In this document: piece by piece, positions 23,420 to 34,110 of the stretch
How positions within the stretch are numbered: the first letter of the stretch is position 1
Layout of the letters: every line of letters starts with the position of its first letter
Assembly: GCF_021130785.1 (NCBI RefSeq)
Contig: NC_060211.1
Location: forward strand, 26,273,001 to 26,337,000
Source: Homalodisca vitripennis
Lineage: Eukaryota; Arthropoda; Insecta; Hemiptera; Cicadellidae
Direction of reading: 5' to 3'
DNA: 64,000 nucleotides
The notes under the pieces: model-generated
The model's input: the letters and a program-made list of their open reading frames with translations, nothing else
Databases searched by the model: none
Told to the model about the DNA's origin: nothing
Program-made: the position numbers and the translations under genes

Positions 23420-23720
23420 CTTTGGAGATAGATAGATATATGCCACCGCGGGCATTTTTGTAGGCCTTTTTGAAATTTACACTTCCATAGTACACTTTTT
23501 TTGTTTTAAGTAGTACAGTTTAGTTATCATTAACAATGAAAATGCTCAAAAATGTCAATTTTCTTATTATACCAACTTTTCTCTACTTTCTTACTTGATG
23601 TACATTACTTAGAAACCTGCCCTAGTTCACAACGATGCCGACAGCGAAAACCATATCAAAATCTGTTGAGTAGTTTAGAAAATATCGATTCACAAAAAGA
23701 CCAACGCAAAAAGCTACTTT
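23420..23720 (+). repeat. Retroelement-like 3' end (ATCAAAATC-GTT-AGTAGTTT type)
   Basis: The stretch starting near GCCACCGCGGGCATTTTT and ending in CATATCAAAATCTGTTGAG and TAGTTTAGAAAATA resembles the 3' region of the element at 26293-27224, which has CATCAAAATCGGTCCAATAG. Such ends are widespread in insect non-LTR elements and their SINE partners. It is non-coding. Confidence 0.5.
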
Positions 23721-25199
23721 AATTCATTCTATGTACTAAAGAAAAATCAGAGAAGTTGCCTAAAGAATGTTTTACCAAAAATCAGTTGCATAAAGACTCA
23801 TTAAGAAATGTTCCTAAATAAAATGAAAGTTTTGCTTTTACACTTAGGCATTCGTTGTTCCTTCGCGCCCTTGCGCATTACATATAGGTCTTCAAAATTA
23901 ATAAGTAATACTCGTGCACTGTAGAAAATGTTACGCCCTTTTTTTACTAAATGGCCTTGCTTCGGTTAAATGCTTATTTTAAAGTAATGAGCCAAAAGCT
24001 CTTTTTTACTTTTTTAAACATTTTTTTATATTTACCGAAAAACATCAGAGTCGAGATTGGCGACTCCGAAAACTTAAAACTAAAATAACAATTACAGCAT
24101 AAATTTGTAATTAAACACACCATTCGACTGGGCTAATATTCCTTTCCTATTTTTTTCTTATTAGTTAGGGATATTTTTAGGTTTTTCTCGGTGAGAATAA
24201 GGTCAATATAACTTGTAACTCCACAGACTTAAAACTGACCTATTATTCAGCTATCGCCTGTTCAACATAAAATTGAATTCGAAATCAGGATAGCAATGGG
24301 TAGTATCCTATTATTGTTTGATTATGAAAAATGAATATTCCTTTAAATGAAAAATTGTAATGATGAATATTGAATTAATATTTTAATAAAAAAGAGGAGC
24401 CAATCCCCTTTTAAGCCATGTTTAGTCCACTCTCTTGGGGCCACTGGCCTGTGCGAGGATCTTAACCTGAATCCAAAATTTATTTGAATAATTATTATTT
24501 GTTCCAGGTGAGATCCATTATCAGAAGATCAGTCAATTTTGTCATAGCTGAGAGAGTAAGTATGCAATAAGCTTCTGCAATATACTGTATGTATTAAACA
24601 AAGAATGACAAAATATGCTAAAGTTATACTTACTATAGATTTGATTAGCAATTCCATCACTCATTTATTATTTCATCTTTATATTAATACAACATTTATA
24701 AATTGTAATTCACAATAAATTGCTATATGTTCAATTAGTATTATAAAATAAATTTCATGTAAAGTTTAAATTCTATAAAGAAATCGTTCTTGAGATTTCT
24801 TGAGTTACATGTGTTGCTATGTTGCAGGTAAAAATTTTATATGATTTTAGTTTCTTTGTTTCTATATTTATTTATCCTGTGAATTATTCCTTGTCATCAT
24901 GGTTAAAAATAAAACCGACAAAAAAATTTCACTAACGCCTAGTCAAATCCTATGGAGTGATATGCACCATCATCGGAGTTGATATTATGCACATAAAAAT
25001 AAAGCATTATTAGCAAACTTTCAAGTACATACATCAGTGCGTTCTCGAGATAGCGTTTTGAAAAAAAGACCGAAATGAAATTGTTCTAGCCCCGCGAATG
25101 CCAGGCAATCCTAACGCTCAGCCAACGAAATATTATAGAAATCTGGACAGAGGACTTATGAAAATTAAGTGGAAAGTGGCAATCTGGTAGTTTTCTACG
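23721..25199. other. AT-rich stretch, no feature
   Basis: 24405-24475 is somewhat richer in GC (TTGGGGCCACTGGCCTGTGC) but unassigned. Nothing else supports annotation. Confidence 0.35.
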
Positions 25200-25207
25200 G
25201 TCTGAGG
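25200..25207 (+). repeat. Left 8-bp target-site duplication of the hAT-type element
   Basis: GTCTGAGG directly precedes CAGTGGCG. An identical GTCTGAGG directly follows the right end at 27740-27747. Eight base pairs is the hAT duplication length. Confidence 0.88.
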
Positions 25208-26204
25208 CAGTGGCGTAACAATAAAGTGTTTGGGAGTTCAACTTGCTCAAACCCAGTGCTCGTAAATAATATATATTATTTTATCGGATTAAAAATATGT
25301 TAATCCAAAAATTTATAAATTGTATCCAAAATACACTTAATAACCGCTTTAATAGGCCGAAAATTTGGACTAAAAACCGTGAAATTCTCTATAAATTGCG
25401 AAAAAGAAATCAACATTCGCCGCATCCGCCACTACGTCGTCAGACTCTCATATAGAAAAATTATATTACCGACAATGGAGTTTAAAAATTAGGTTAAGGA
25501 ATGGCTGCTGGGAGATGACGTTTCCGGCCCTGTTTCACTGACCGTCGTCAGGTCCTGGGTTGTAGTTTCACGAACTTCAGCCGTAAACACACAAGGTACA
25601 CTCTATTATGCCTGTGAATGCTTGATTGAAAAAAATACTAAAAAGAACATAATACTAAATTACTTGACAGGTTGTTTTATGCGAAAGCTTTTCCTATTGT
25701 AATTTTGTTCTTAATATCCGATGCAGCCTATTTTTATACTCATCTAGCCGTTCCGCACGCTTTTAGTACCGTTTGCGTATGAGCACTTCTGGTGCAGGTA
25801 AATTATATTTCCATTGCCGTTGTTGAGTTTGTCTTGGTGTCACGATCAAGAAGGTCTGTGTATGTTTATAGCCATTGTACACGTACATGTACTTTATTAT
25901 AAAGGTGTCTAACACTCAAGCTTTAAGTTGAACCAGAAATTAATTTTAAAGACTAATATAAATAATAACTTAGCCCATTCAAATAGTGTTTGGCTGTTTA
26001 ATATAAGTAACTGTCTTGTAATTGCAGTTTATAATGCGAAGGCATTTTTAAAAATTGTATCTTCTGCAGCTCCACCTGGTGGCGTTACACCAATGGGCAT
26101 AACATATAAACCTTCTTCGTGGAAAAATTATATATACATATAAATTTTCATAATGGTAGGTCACATTTTTTACGATTCTATAAAGGACATACATACAAAC
26201 ATTC

Positions 26205-26207
<3 letters not shown>

Positions 26208-26292
<85 letters not shown>
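26208..26292. repeat. (TA)n microsatellite with one TG interruption
   Basis: About 42 TA units, interrupted once by ATGTAT. It is the shared boundary between the two retroelement pieces. Confidence 0.95.
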
Positions 26293-26294
<2 letters not shown>

Positions 26295-27177
26295 TAGCAG
26301 TTGCCCGCGGCTTCGCACGCAATTTCCCGTTGAAAACAGTACACTATATTCACTTATTCTTTTTCTATCACATTCTAAACATTGCTGAAATAATTGATAG
26401 TCGTTCCTTCGTTAGCCTCTTGGGCGTATTATGAAGGTATGTACCATATTCCTGCCTCTATCTTTCGTGGTTTTTGCTAGGTGTTGATAAATTATTAAGA
26501 ACAATTAATGTATATTGATGAATGTCGGTAAACTAATTAGGTTATAAGGAATCAAATTCGGTATGTTAAAATTAATTTTCTGTCTAAGATATTTCCAGTA
26601 TTATTTAGGAGTGTGCCTTCAAGAAAATGTATCAAAGAAACCCAATTTCGATCATAAAGTGTCTTCTTTCGGCTCTTTTCATTTACCTTCGATGTAACCA
26701 AACTCGATTACCTTATGTGCAAACATTCACGGATTTGTACAATGAGGTTGTTTTCATAACATTGCATTAGATAGTTTATTGATCATTGGTGCAATCTGAA
26801 TTTAAAATTAGGCAATGACGTCTTCTATGCAACCTGCATTACACTACTGATCAAGCACTTTACAATAAAAATTTTCTAAATTTTAAATGTAAACAAATGT
26901 TTCTGCCACTTTGATGAACTTCAGCTGAAAGTATTAACAGCTGTTAAGTATCAATTCGCTTTGTATTACGTGTCGTAGAGCAGTCTGTTGGATCCAATAT
27001 AAAACACTCCAACATCAACAAAAATTTATAATTAAAAAATTAATTAAATAAACAATTTAAATTGGACCAAATTGTGAATCTAAACCACTCTAGAATACCA
27101 CTGAAAACACACTAAAAATTTCATCAAAATCGGTCCAATAGTTTCTGAGTCTATAAAGGACAAACACACAAACATTC

Positions 27178-27178
<1 letters not shown>

Positions 27179-27224
<46 letters not shown>
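27179..27224. repeat. (TA)n microsatellite
   Basis: About 22 TA units ending the retroelement-like piece that starts at 26293. Confidence 0.95.
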
Positions 27225-27226
<2 letters not shown>

Positions 27227-27739
27227 GATTAAAAATACAAGGTATCAGGTATCATATACAGTAATGGATGGTAACACGAATTGCGTGTGAAAGTCGTACA
27301 AAGAATTTGGAATACGGTGCTCTCCCTCAAACGTAAACACAGCAGTCAATCATCATAAGCTTAATTACGGTGCAACCCTGGCCTCTTTCCTTTGCAGGCT
27401 ATTTATAACTCCTCTTATAGATCGTGTCTCTTATCAACACCTTATTGTCTGATACACTACCCTTACTCAACCCATCAATAATTACGGAAATGTGCAATAC
27501 ATACCCTTGCAAGTTTGAACATTGCAGGTCAGGAATATTGTTTCAACAGACCTGTAAGTTAAAAAAGAATTATAAACTAGGTTAATTTAAATTATATGAA
27601 ATTTATTTGTTATATACAAATAATCCTGCTTTGGTTGTTTTGGTGATAAGTTGTAAGGTTTATTCTCCAAAGTTCTACCAGCCGATAGTTAAATGGCCAA
27701 CCCTGCCCCCCTTAGAAGAAATTTAAGGCTGCGCCCCTG

Positions 27740-27747
27740 GTCTGAGG
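27740..27747 (+). repeat. Right 8-bp target-site duplication of the hAT-type element
   Basis: GTCTGAGG, identical to 25200-25207, directly after the terminal CCCCTG. Confidence 0.88.
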
Positions 27748-28076
27748 TAAAGAAACTTCCTAATGAAAAAATATTGTTTATTGTTGCAGGGACTTCACGG
27801 AATAGGGTTCACCTGTTACATTCTATTACAACAATCTAATAACATAAACGCACAAATATCAGCATCCACGCAATTACTGAGCACGGCGTCGTGAAAAATA
27901 GGATTAGTTAAGAATGTTATCCAGAGATAGTGTCTTTGTGTATGACGGTATATGATTATTGTCAGTTGGTCCCACTAGCTATCAAACTGTTATTGACAGA
28001 AAACTATATCCCGACTCTTTCAGACCGAGTTTTTTGTGTTGTAACTAATTATCATCCAGTGAATTGCAGACCTGTT

Positions 28077-28730
28077 GACCAGCCACTTTCATCGTCAAAT
28101 ATGGTGGGGCAATATCAAGTTCTCTATCAACTCTACTATATTCTATTACAGTTCTGTTTTGGTATTTTAAAATGGTATCAGAACCACCTAACCTCCAATT
28201 TTACATGAAAATTAAACTAAAAATATTATGGCTTAAAACGGGTTAGGAAATGTGAGTTGACAAATGTTTAACTCTGCTTTAAGCTTGTTTTTGCCGATGA
28301 ATTATTTGAAAGGATAAAAGGTATTTATATGTTAAAAAGTTATAGGGCAACGTTTCGAGGATTGAAATCTATCCTCTTCATCAGGTGGGAAGCTTTGACC
28401 AGCACTTTTATCGTCAAAAGCAATATTCTGGGGCAATATTAAGTTCTGTATCAAGTCTACTATGCTTCTGTTGGTTCTTTTCAAGTACTTTAAAATGGTA
28501 TCAGAACTATCTAACCTCCAATTTTCACTTGAAGCAGTAAACTTAAAATATTGTGGTATAAAACGGATTAGAAAACATGAGCTAACATTTCTTTGTTTTA
28601 AGCTTGTTATTACCGATAAATTGTTTGAAATGGTAATTGGATTTAGGAAATTTGTCATCGTTATATGTTAAAACGAGTATAATATAACGTTTCCAGGATT
28701 GAAATCTAACTTCTTCACCAGGTGAGAAGG
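28077..28730 (-). repeat. Tandem pair of ~320-bp Penelope-like terminal repeats
   Basis: Unit 1 (28077-28396) and unit 2 (28397-28730) begin with GACCAGC-ACTTT-ATCGTC and each ends with the complement of the ribozyme-like block. Shared internal blocks include GGGGCAATAT, AAAATGGTATCAGAAC and TTTAAGCTTGTT. Head-to-tail terminal repeats fit the pseudo-LTR arrangement known for Penelope-like elements. On the minus strand the frames read PPDEEDRFQSSKRC through the block, also seen at 44.8 kb. Unit 2 is the more decayed. Confidence 0.65.
28353..28384 (-). ncRNA. Hammerhead-ribozyme-like motif
   Basis: On the minus strand CTGATGA (28378-28384) is followed by one extra A, a perfect 6-bp stem GAGGAT/ATCCTC with an 8-nt loop, then GAAA (28353-28356). 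This is the core order of a hammerhead ribozyme with stem II. The extra A before stem II and the lack of an obvious stem I argue against full activity. Similar copies lie at 21.0-21.3, 22.6, 29.1 and 44.8 kb. Confidence 0.45.
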
Positions 28731-28796
28731 TTATTAATAAATTAAAAAAGAAAGGAAATAAATAATAAAAAGTTATTCATACATTTCATAAAATGT

Positions 28797-29270
28797 TGAT
28801 TCTTTTTGTTTTTCTTCTTCCTTTCCTTTCATTTGATATGTATTAATTACCTTCCCACTTAATGATGAGGATTGAGTTTAATTCTTGAAACGTTTTTTTG
28901 TGCATTTCTTTACATATAAAGATGACAAAAGTCCGAAATTGTATCCTTTTATTATCCTTTTAAATGTCTAACATTGAAAAAACATTTATTGTAATTATGA
29001 TCTGAGTATGAAGAACACTATCACTGTGCATTATCTTCGTGAAGTTTTCTTCCTTTTCTTTTATTTGTTATATATTAATTACTTTCCCACCTGATGAAGA
29101 GGATAGAGCTCATTCCTCGAAACTTTGTATTGTGCATTTTTTAACATATAACTATAGTAAAGGTCCGAAATCTTACTATTCTTTCCAAATGCTTAACACT
29201 GAAAAACATTTATGGTAATTATGATCTAAGTATGAGGAACATTATCACTATGCATTATCTTCGTGAAGTT
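28797..29270 (+). repeat. Tandem pair of ~224-bp units with hammerhead-like motif, facing the previous pair
   Basis: Units 28797-29046 and 29047-29270 both end in TTATCTTCGTGAAGTT; the period is 224 bp. Each holds the CCCAC-T-ATGA block, then a GAAAC box, ACATATAA, GTCCGAAAT and AACA-TGAAAAA-CATTTA. The second unit has the intact core: CTGATGA 29091-29097, GAGG 29099-29102, CCTC 29115-29118, GAAA 29119-29122. The first is decayed (TTAATGATGAGG). The pair points toward the minus-strand pair at 28077-28730. Confidence 0.65.
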
Positions 29271-30484
29271 ACACCACTTTAAAATGCAAAAATTAGGTCA
29301 ATACAAACGGGAACGATATATTAACATTTTATGGCGTTGAAATTTAACGTGAGCACGCCACAACCAGTGTTGAAGTGTTAACCGACCGCTCAGCTGACCG
29401 AATTAAATAACCCAAACAGCTGGCACTCAGCGCTTATTGCAGCATGAAAAGGCTTTTATTGCAGCATTAGTTCACTTCTCCGCTGTCTGACGGTAAGGGC
29501 ACATTATTCCATTTAATATTTAATGGTGCCGTAATAAACATTTACCGACTACATTCTGAGCCAAGCGCTACCTCGCAGTACAGTAACAAATGAACCATTA
29601 ACGACCAGAATTACTTTGATATTCTTTCATTCTGAAAGCATGCTGGTGGTTTTATTACTATTTGTTTGCATTGTAATGTGTTTTCAATGCAATGTATACA
29701 TAAAGTATGGCTTCTTACATCATAAAGCAATTATTAGTTTAAAATTACTTAAAAATGCAACAAATTTATTCACTTTGATTTGGACTTATGTTTTGGATTA
29801 GGTCAATGCAGACTTTCCTCCAAAAACATTAGTGACATTCTTTAGCCCTACACTAAAAGATGGATGGTACTGCGATGCAGCTCTAAATTTAAATTTTTAA
29901 ACTGTGTTTAATCCAAGGGATTTTCGAATTGTACCAAATACGTGCCAAGAAGCACTAAGTCCTTAATAATTTTAACGATTCACTAGTTGTTTGTTCTCTT
30001 CACATATGAAGGGTAATAACACCCTGCCAGCAGATTATTTATAACGAAAACGTCACGCAATTAGATTGAAGATTTCCCTCAGGGTTGTAACTTTCCATGT
30101 AAACCTACGTAACATCTAAACCCAAAAATCGGTTAAAAGTTTTGAAAACATTTCATGTTTTTAGGTCTGGTACGAAAAAATTGAGAAGGACGTGGTATAA
30201 GTGAAATATAAAAATAAGGTAAAAGAAACTAGAACTTAGTTTCTCTCGTCTTATATGATTACCAAGAAAATAAAATATTATGAACCTCCCTATCATGTGA
30301 CCTATTTCGTCATGGAGGAATTGCATGAGGAGTATTCTAAAATCCAAATTATTATGCATATGCGAGTATTCTAATGATACGGAAAGTTCTCAGGAAAGGA
30401 AGAAGTAGACCGCGTTACAAGCCAATACAAGGTAATAACCCTCAAAAGCCAAAAACCAGTAACGTGTATAATGTGTAGCAATAA
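29271..30484. other. Unassigned stretch with a dispersed-repeat copy at 29370-29465
   Basis: 29370-29465 shares TAACCG, GACCG, TTAAATAA and AAACAGCTGGCACTC plus GCAGC-TGAAAA with 34030-34105, indicating an old repeat family. The following 29470-29600 is balanced in composition, with homeodomain-like ATTTAAT-ATTTAAT sites. No gene seen. Confidence 0.45.
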
Positions 30485-30700
30485 ACGTGAACTCTTGGCT
30501 GAGCGTTAGTGAAGCCCATCAATCGATTGGGTGGAAAAATTCAATTTCTGCCAGTACGTCCTTACGATATTTCGATAATAAACTCACCTATAGAATCGAA
30601 ATTGTCCATATTTGTTGAAAATTTATATACAAGCAACATCGAGTTCGACGACAGTGCATATCACTAAGTGGAATCTCGTTGAGCATTATCAAACATGTTT
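30485..30700 (+). repeat. Dispersed repeat ends (GAGCGTTAGT family)
   Basis: CTTGGCTGAGCGTTAGTGAA at 30494-30513 matches the end of the family at 42058 and 8558. A second, more diverged end (CAGTGCATATCACT ... CGTTGAGCATTATC) follows at 30652-30690. Confidence 0.5.
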
Positions 30701-30703
30701 ACA

Positions 30704-30888
30704 GTCCTCCTCCGTAGACTAATGGTTATAGTTTCGGCTCTCTAACCGAGAGATCACGGGTTCAAATCCAGGGGAGGTCCAATCATGTACTTTGTACTTT
30801 AATAACAAACCAGTGAACTTCGAAGCCGGCATAGCATGATTTTGAGGCTTAAATTATACTAAAAAAATTAAAATAAAAAAAAACATTA
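30704..30888 (+). repeat. tRNA-derived SINE with A-rich tail
   Basis: A tRNA-like head at 30707-30779 is followed by an unrelated ~70-bp body (AATCATGTACTTTGTACTTT) and an A-rich tail (AAAAAAATTAAAATAAAAA) near 30860-30888. Head plus body plus A tail is SINE structure. A short AAACAT before (30691-30696) and after the tail may be a target duplication. Confidence 0.6.
30707..30779 (+). tRNA. tRNA-like sequence (SINE head or pseudogene)
   Basis: The A box TAGACTAATGG and B box GGTTCAAATCC are well kept. The anticodon arm TTCGG/CCGAG encloses CTCTCTAA, an 8-nt loop where a true tRNA has 7. The T stem ACGGG/CCAGG has two mismatches. Five of seven acceptor pairs form (CTCCTCC against GGAGGTC). 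The stem-loop flank resembles the tRNA-Asn/Arg type, but the odd loop prevents assigning an anticodon. RNA polymerase III transcription is possible; translation function is unlikely. Confidence 0.5.
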
Positions 30889-31917
30889 AGTTATTCTAAT
30901 TGCTAACCATGACTGCCCCAAGAAAATCGCTGTATAAATAAAGTTGTAAGCAAAAAATATAATCATATGACATTTTAAAAGGTGACATAATAACATATGT
31001 AACCTAGTGAAATACGCTTTAAACTTTGAATCATGCAGTGCCCCATTGAAACCTGTTACGCAAACGTGGTGTGACGTGTTCCAACTTTTATTGCGTTTAG
31101 AAAGTATAATCTTACTCCATACAATTGTAAACTTATTCATTGAAAATCATACAATAAGTTTCTATTGCATCGTATATTGTTAAAATATTTGTGTAAACTA
31201 TTTAATATACACTGGGTTAAGTAACGAAAAAAGATTAAGCTAACCAACAACAAGCGCATGAAGCATTATTTTAAAAAAATACTAGACAAGCTACGATGCC
31301 ATTCCTTCTGTGATTTTTACTTTTTTAATAAAAATTTGGTCTCTATAATGATTTATTTGAGAATTTGAATCGAATTTTTTCTGATCAGGAATATTAATAA
31401 AGCTTTAGAACATGCTATTCTATTTACTCAATGTACGCTCCAGTTCTTAGTTTAAAAATAAATCTTTTATGGCAAATTAACGGTATACTGATACGAACTA
31501 GGTCTTATTATATCACAGGTATACAATTACAGGTTATACAAAATATTAATTTTATGTTAAATTTGTTTCCATTTTATACAGAACGTGATTTATTACTGAA
31601 AATGATTTTAGGTTTCGGAAACTTTTCTAAGAACTAGGTTTAAATGGTTTGCCTTTAAAATGTATTCACACAGGAATTTCTTTACACCTGAGTTATTGTT
31701 TCTATTTGTTGTTAACCATGTCAATTTATTATATATTTACATATATTTATAAACATATGTACATTATTATAAATATAAGATAGGTATATATCCCAAGTAG
31801 GCCTTAAATTATATTTTATCGGACACTATCATATAAAAATAATCTATGAATGAAACAAAATTACAATCTTTTAAATTTCACTACAATTATTGTTACTAGC
31901 CTAACACTTGTAGAGAT
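30889..31917. other. AT-rich stretch, no feature
   Basis: Short frames at 30886-31140 (minus) and 31431-31637 (plus) show no domain. 31690-31790 is a run of ATATTTA/ACATAT words. Confidence 0.35.
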
Positions 31918-32145
31918 GTGTGTTATAACGTTAGAACCCCGTATCACTCAGTATATCCAAGACTGAAATGGGAACATATTAACGAGGTAGCGAATTTAAT
32001 GTCCATGGAGGTGCAAAAGAACAGGTTGGCCGAGATCCAAAACAACCTGGGCCGTAACACCCAGATTATAAACCCAGGCTTTGTGCAAATCGTGGCTCTG
32101 ATTATCTTGTTGACTATCAAAATTAAATATACACTCTGCTGATGG
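31918..32145. repeat. Dispersed repeat with CAAAAGAACAGGTTGGC core
   Basis: GTGCAAAAGAACAGGTTGGC at 32011 followed by CCAAAACAACCTGG matches GTACAAAAGAACAGGTTGGC at 43540 followed by CCAAACCAACCTGG. In the 43.5-kb copy CAGGTTGG/CCAACCTG pair as an 8-bp stem. Open frames on both strands (74 and 68 codons) probably reflect the repeat and not a gene. Confidence 0.6.
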
Positions 32146-32338
32146 GACAAACGATATTCATTAATTTCTATATATAAAAATTATTATATATATACATTAA
32201 TATATATATATATATACATTAACTTAATTTGTATAAATGGCAATAGCCGAATTTAATTTAAATAAACATTGAATCGCAAAAAGTACTTGCTCCGCCGAGA
32301 CTCGAACCCGGATCTCTCACTTGTCAGGTGAAATATAT
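32146..32338 (-). repeat. 5'-truncated tRNA-Val-like SINE
   Basis: On the minus strand, from 32335 down, TTCAC-CTGACAA-GTGAG forms a canonical anticodon arm (loop CTGACAA, anticodon GAC, Val). It is followed by a T arm CCGGG-TTCGAGT-CTCGG and the acceptor half CGGAGCA. The D-arm half is missing: the sequence before it is an ATATAT run. After the tRNA part comes a body (AGTACTTTTTGCGATTCAAT) and an AT-rich tail to about 32146. B box GGTTCGAGTCT is intact, A box absent, so it cannot be transcribed from its own full promoter. Confidence 0.6.
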
Positions 32339-34004
32339 ATGCATATCGAATGTTTACCTCTATTGGTTAATTTCAGATTAAAATATTTTCTTATCCGAAA
32401 CTTTAAAATATGTAAACGTAATGTACCAAAATCCGATACTGTCTAGACTTTCAATGCAGAAGATCACAAGCTAAGGTGTAACCAGTTAAAATTTAGAAGC
32501 CGATTAATACCTTATTTTCAATCTGAATGACCTGATCTGGACTCTAGAACTGCATAACATGTTACTACACATTAAAACTTTGATTAAAGAGAATAAAAAT
32601 ATTATAATGCATACCAAAGGGGTTTTAAACGGGGTCACAGCCTTCTCTCTACAAAGGCACATTACTGGGATCTCAGAATCTATTCAAAGATAAAATATAA
32701 GGAAATACCTCATACATATACATTCACCAAAGAACTGTGGTAATGTAATGCTACTCACAAATTACGTAATATCTGACTGCTACACTACACTGACAGCATG
32801 AAATCCAGACTGGTTGAAATTAATTCAAGGATTGTCACTGCTCGTCTTGTTTGTGCTCATGCGCAGAAGCACAAACAAGACGTCACACGCATCAAAGAAG
32901 GTGGAACACTGACTCGATATCGGAATTTCCTGTTGCATCGCGGCATGTCATATGAAACAATGTAACAAATTTCGTAAAATTTAGAAATAGGGAATTTCGG
33001 AAATCCTATTATACTTTTGAACCATGCATCGTCATAACGAACTATAAACAAAGGATATGATAAACAAAGGTGATCCATATAACAATTGAAAAATTGGATC
33101 TCATCTACAACAAAGTAAAGAGGTTGGCAACAAATAATTTATACTTGTTAGTATACGCAACGTGATGCTCCTAAGACTTGCTAATGTTCACTAGTTTCAG
33201 TTTATGTTGAAATTTTTCAATAGCAAATAAGTATAAACTCGTAGTGCTTTCCTGTTCATCTTCTGTATCTTAGTTTTATCTACTTTATGAATAACTTATA
33301 AGGTATGAAATTATATTTTTATGATTGGTGTATAATGTATTGATACAGACTATTAGGTATTTTAATTATTGTGTTAATTTTACGATTTAACACTAATTTT
33401 CTATCTACGATTGCTTTAATAACTCTTTAACCCTTAACACAACATCTATCCATTTAGATACTTAATTCTGACTGTATCTTGTTTCAGTTGAGTGAAATAC
33501 TAAATACTTAAATAGTAAATAGAGCCAAATAAATATTTAATAGCCGTCTTAAAATATAAAAGTTAGTTAATTAGAACTTAATACAGAATTTTAGGAGAAA
33601 TAAAAATAAAAATCAAGACTTCCTCTGGAATACATGACCGCACACAGAAATATATTATCAATTAACTTGACAACTTAGAATAGTGGTATAAATAGTCTTT
33701 GAAATATTTATCAAAACTACGATCATTTAAAACGAATTATCTGGAAAGTATAAAATATTTTAACCATAATAATGGTAACTAAAACAATACAATATCTTTA
33801 ACTCCACCAAGTTTGAACGTATGATATGTATATTTTTAGCTCAAACAGGCCATCATTATATACAGTAAATTCATATCAAAGTAATTGTATTTTTAATTTA
33901 ATAAGATCACCAAGGAAACTATCTTTGTTGTAACAAAAATGTAACTAAATAGTATTCTGGTTAGATATTATTGTTAAATGCACTGATAAAATTAAATAAA
34001 GGGA
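32339..34004. other. Unassigned stretch with a strong hairpin at 32843-32882
   Basis: CGTCTTGTTTGTGCT and AGCACAAACAAGACG form a perfect 15-bp stem around a 10-nt loop (CATGCGCAGA). The remainder is AT-rich with no recognisable gene or repeat. Confidence 0.6.
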
Positions 34005-34110
34005 GCAAACCACAGTCCATATTGGAATAGCTAACCGCTACCAGACCGGACTAAATAAAGTAAACAGCTGGCACTCGAGTTCACTGCAGCGTGAAAATAC
34101 TGCTAATAAT
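34005..34110. repeat. Dispersed repeat copy (AACAGCTGGCACTC family)
   Basis: Shares ordered blocks with 29370-29465: TAACCGCTACCAGACCG-ACTAAATAA, AAACAGCTGGCACTC and GCAGCGTGAAAA. Neither copy has a coding frame. Confidence 0.55.

Larger units (their letters stand above)
26160..27224 (+). mobile_element. Two head-to-tail (TA)n-tailed retroelement-like pieces
   Basis: A 3' tail (TCTATAAAGGACATACATAC then AAACATTCATTTATATATA) at 26177-26207 runs into a TA run (26208-26292). A second element starts right after it with ACTAGCAGTTGCCCGCGGCT at 26293 and ends with CATCAAAATCGGTCCAATAG, TCTATAAAGGACAAACACAC and another TA run (27179-27224). Head and tail sequences are of the kind seen in short insect non-LTR/SINE-like elements. 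The ~0.9-kb body has no coding capacity. The second copy seems to have inserted in the TA tail of the first. Confidence 0.65.
25208..27739. mobile_element. hAT-type transposon, 2.53 kb, non-autonomous
   Basis: The left end reads CAGTGGCGTAAC and the right end, on the minus strand, CAGGGGCGCAGC: the CAG-GGCG-A terminus typical of hAT elements, matching at 9 of 12 positions. Perfect 8-bp duplications GTCTGAGG flank both sides, which is strong evidence for one insertion event. The interior has no transposase frame. It contains (TA)n-tailed retroelement-like pieces at about 26160-27224 that probably inserted later. It is presumably a dead or non-autonomous copy mobilised by a transposase encoded elsewhere. 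Confidence 0.87.

Noticed and set aside
26119..26434. Overlapping 89- and 93-codon frames
   Set aside because: Their centre is the (TA)n run; flanks are non-coding retroelement ends.
30707..30779. Functional tRNA gene
   Set aside because: An 8-nt anticodon loop, mismatched T and acceptor stems, and a SINE-like body and A tail point to a tRNA-derived repeat.
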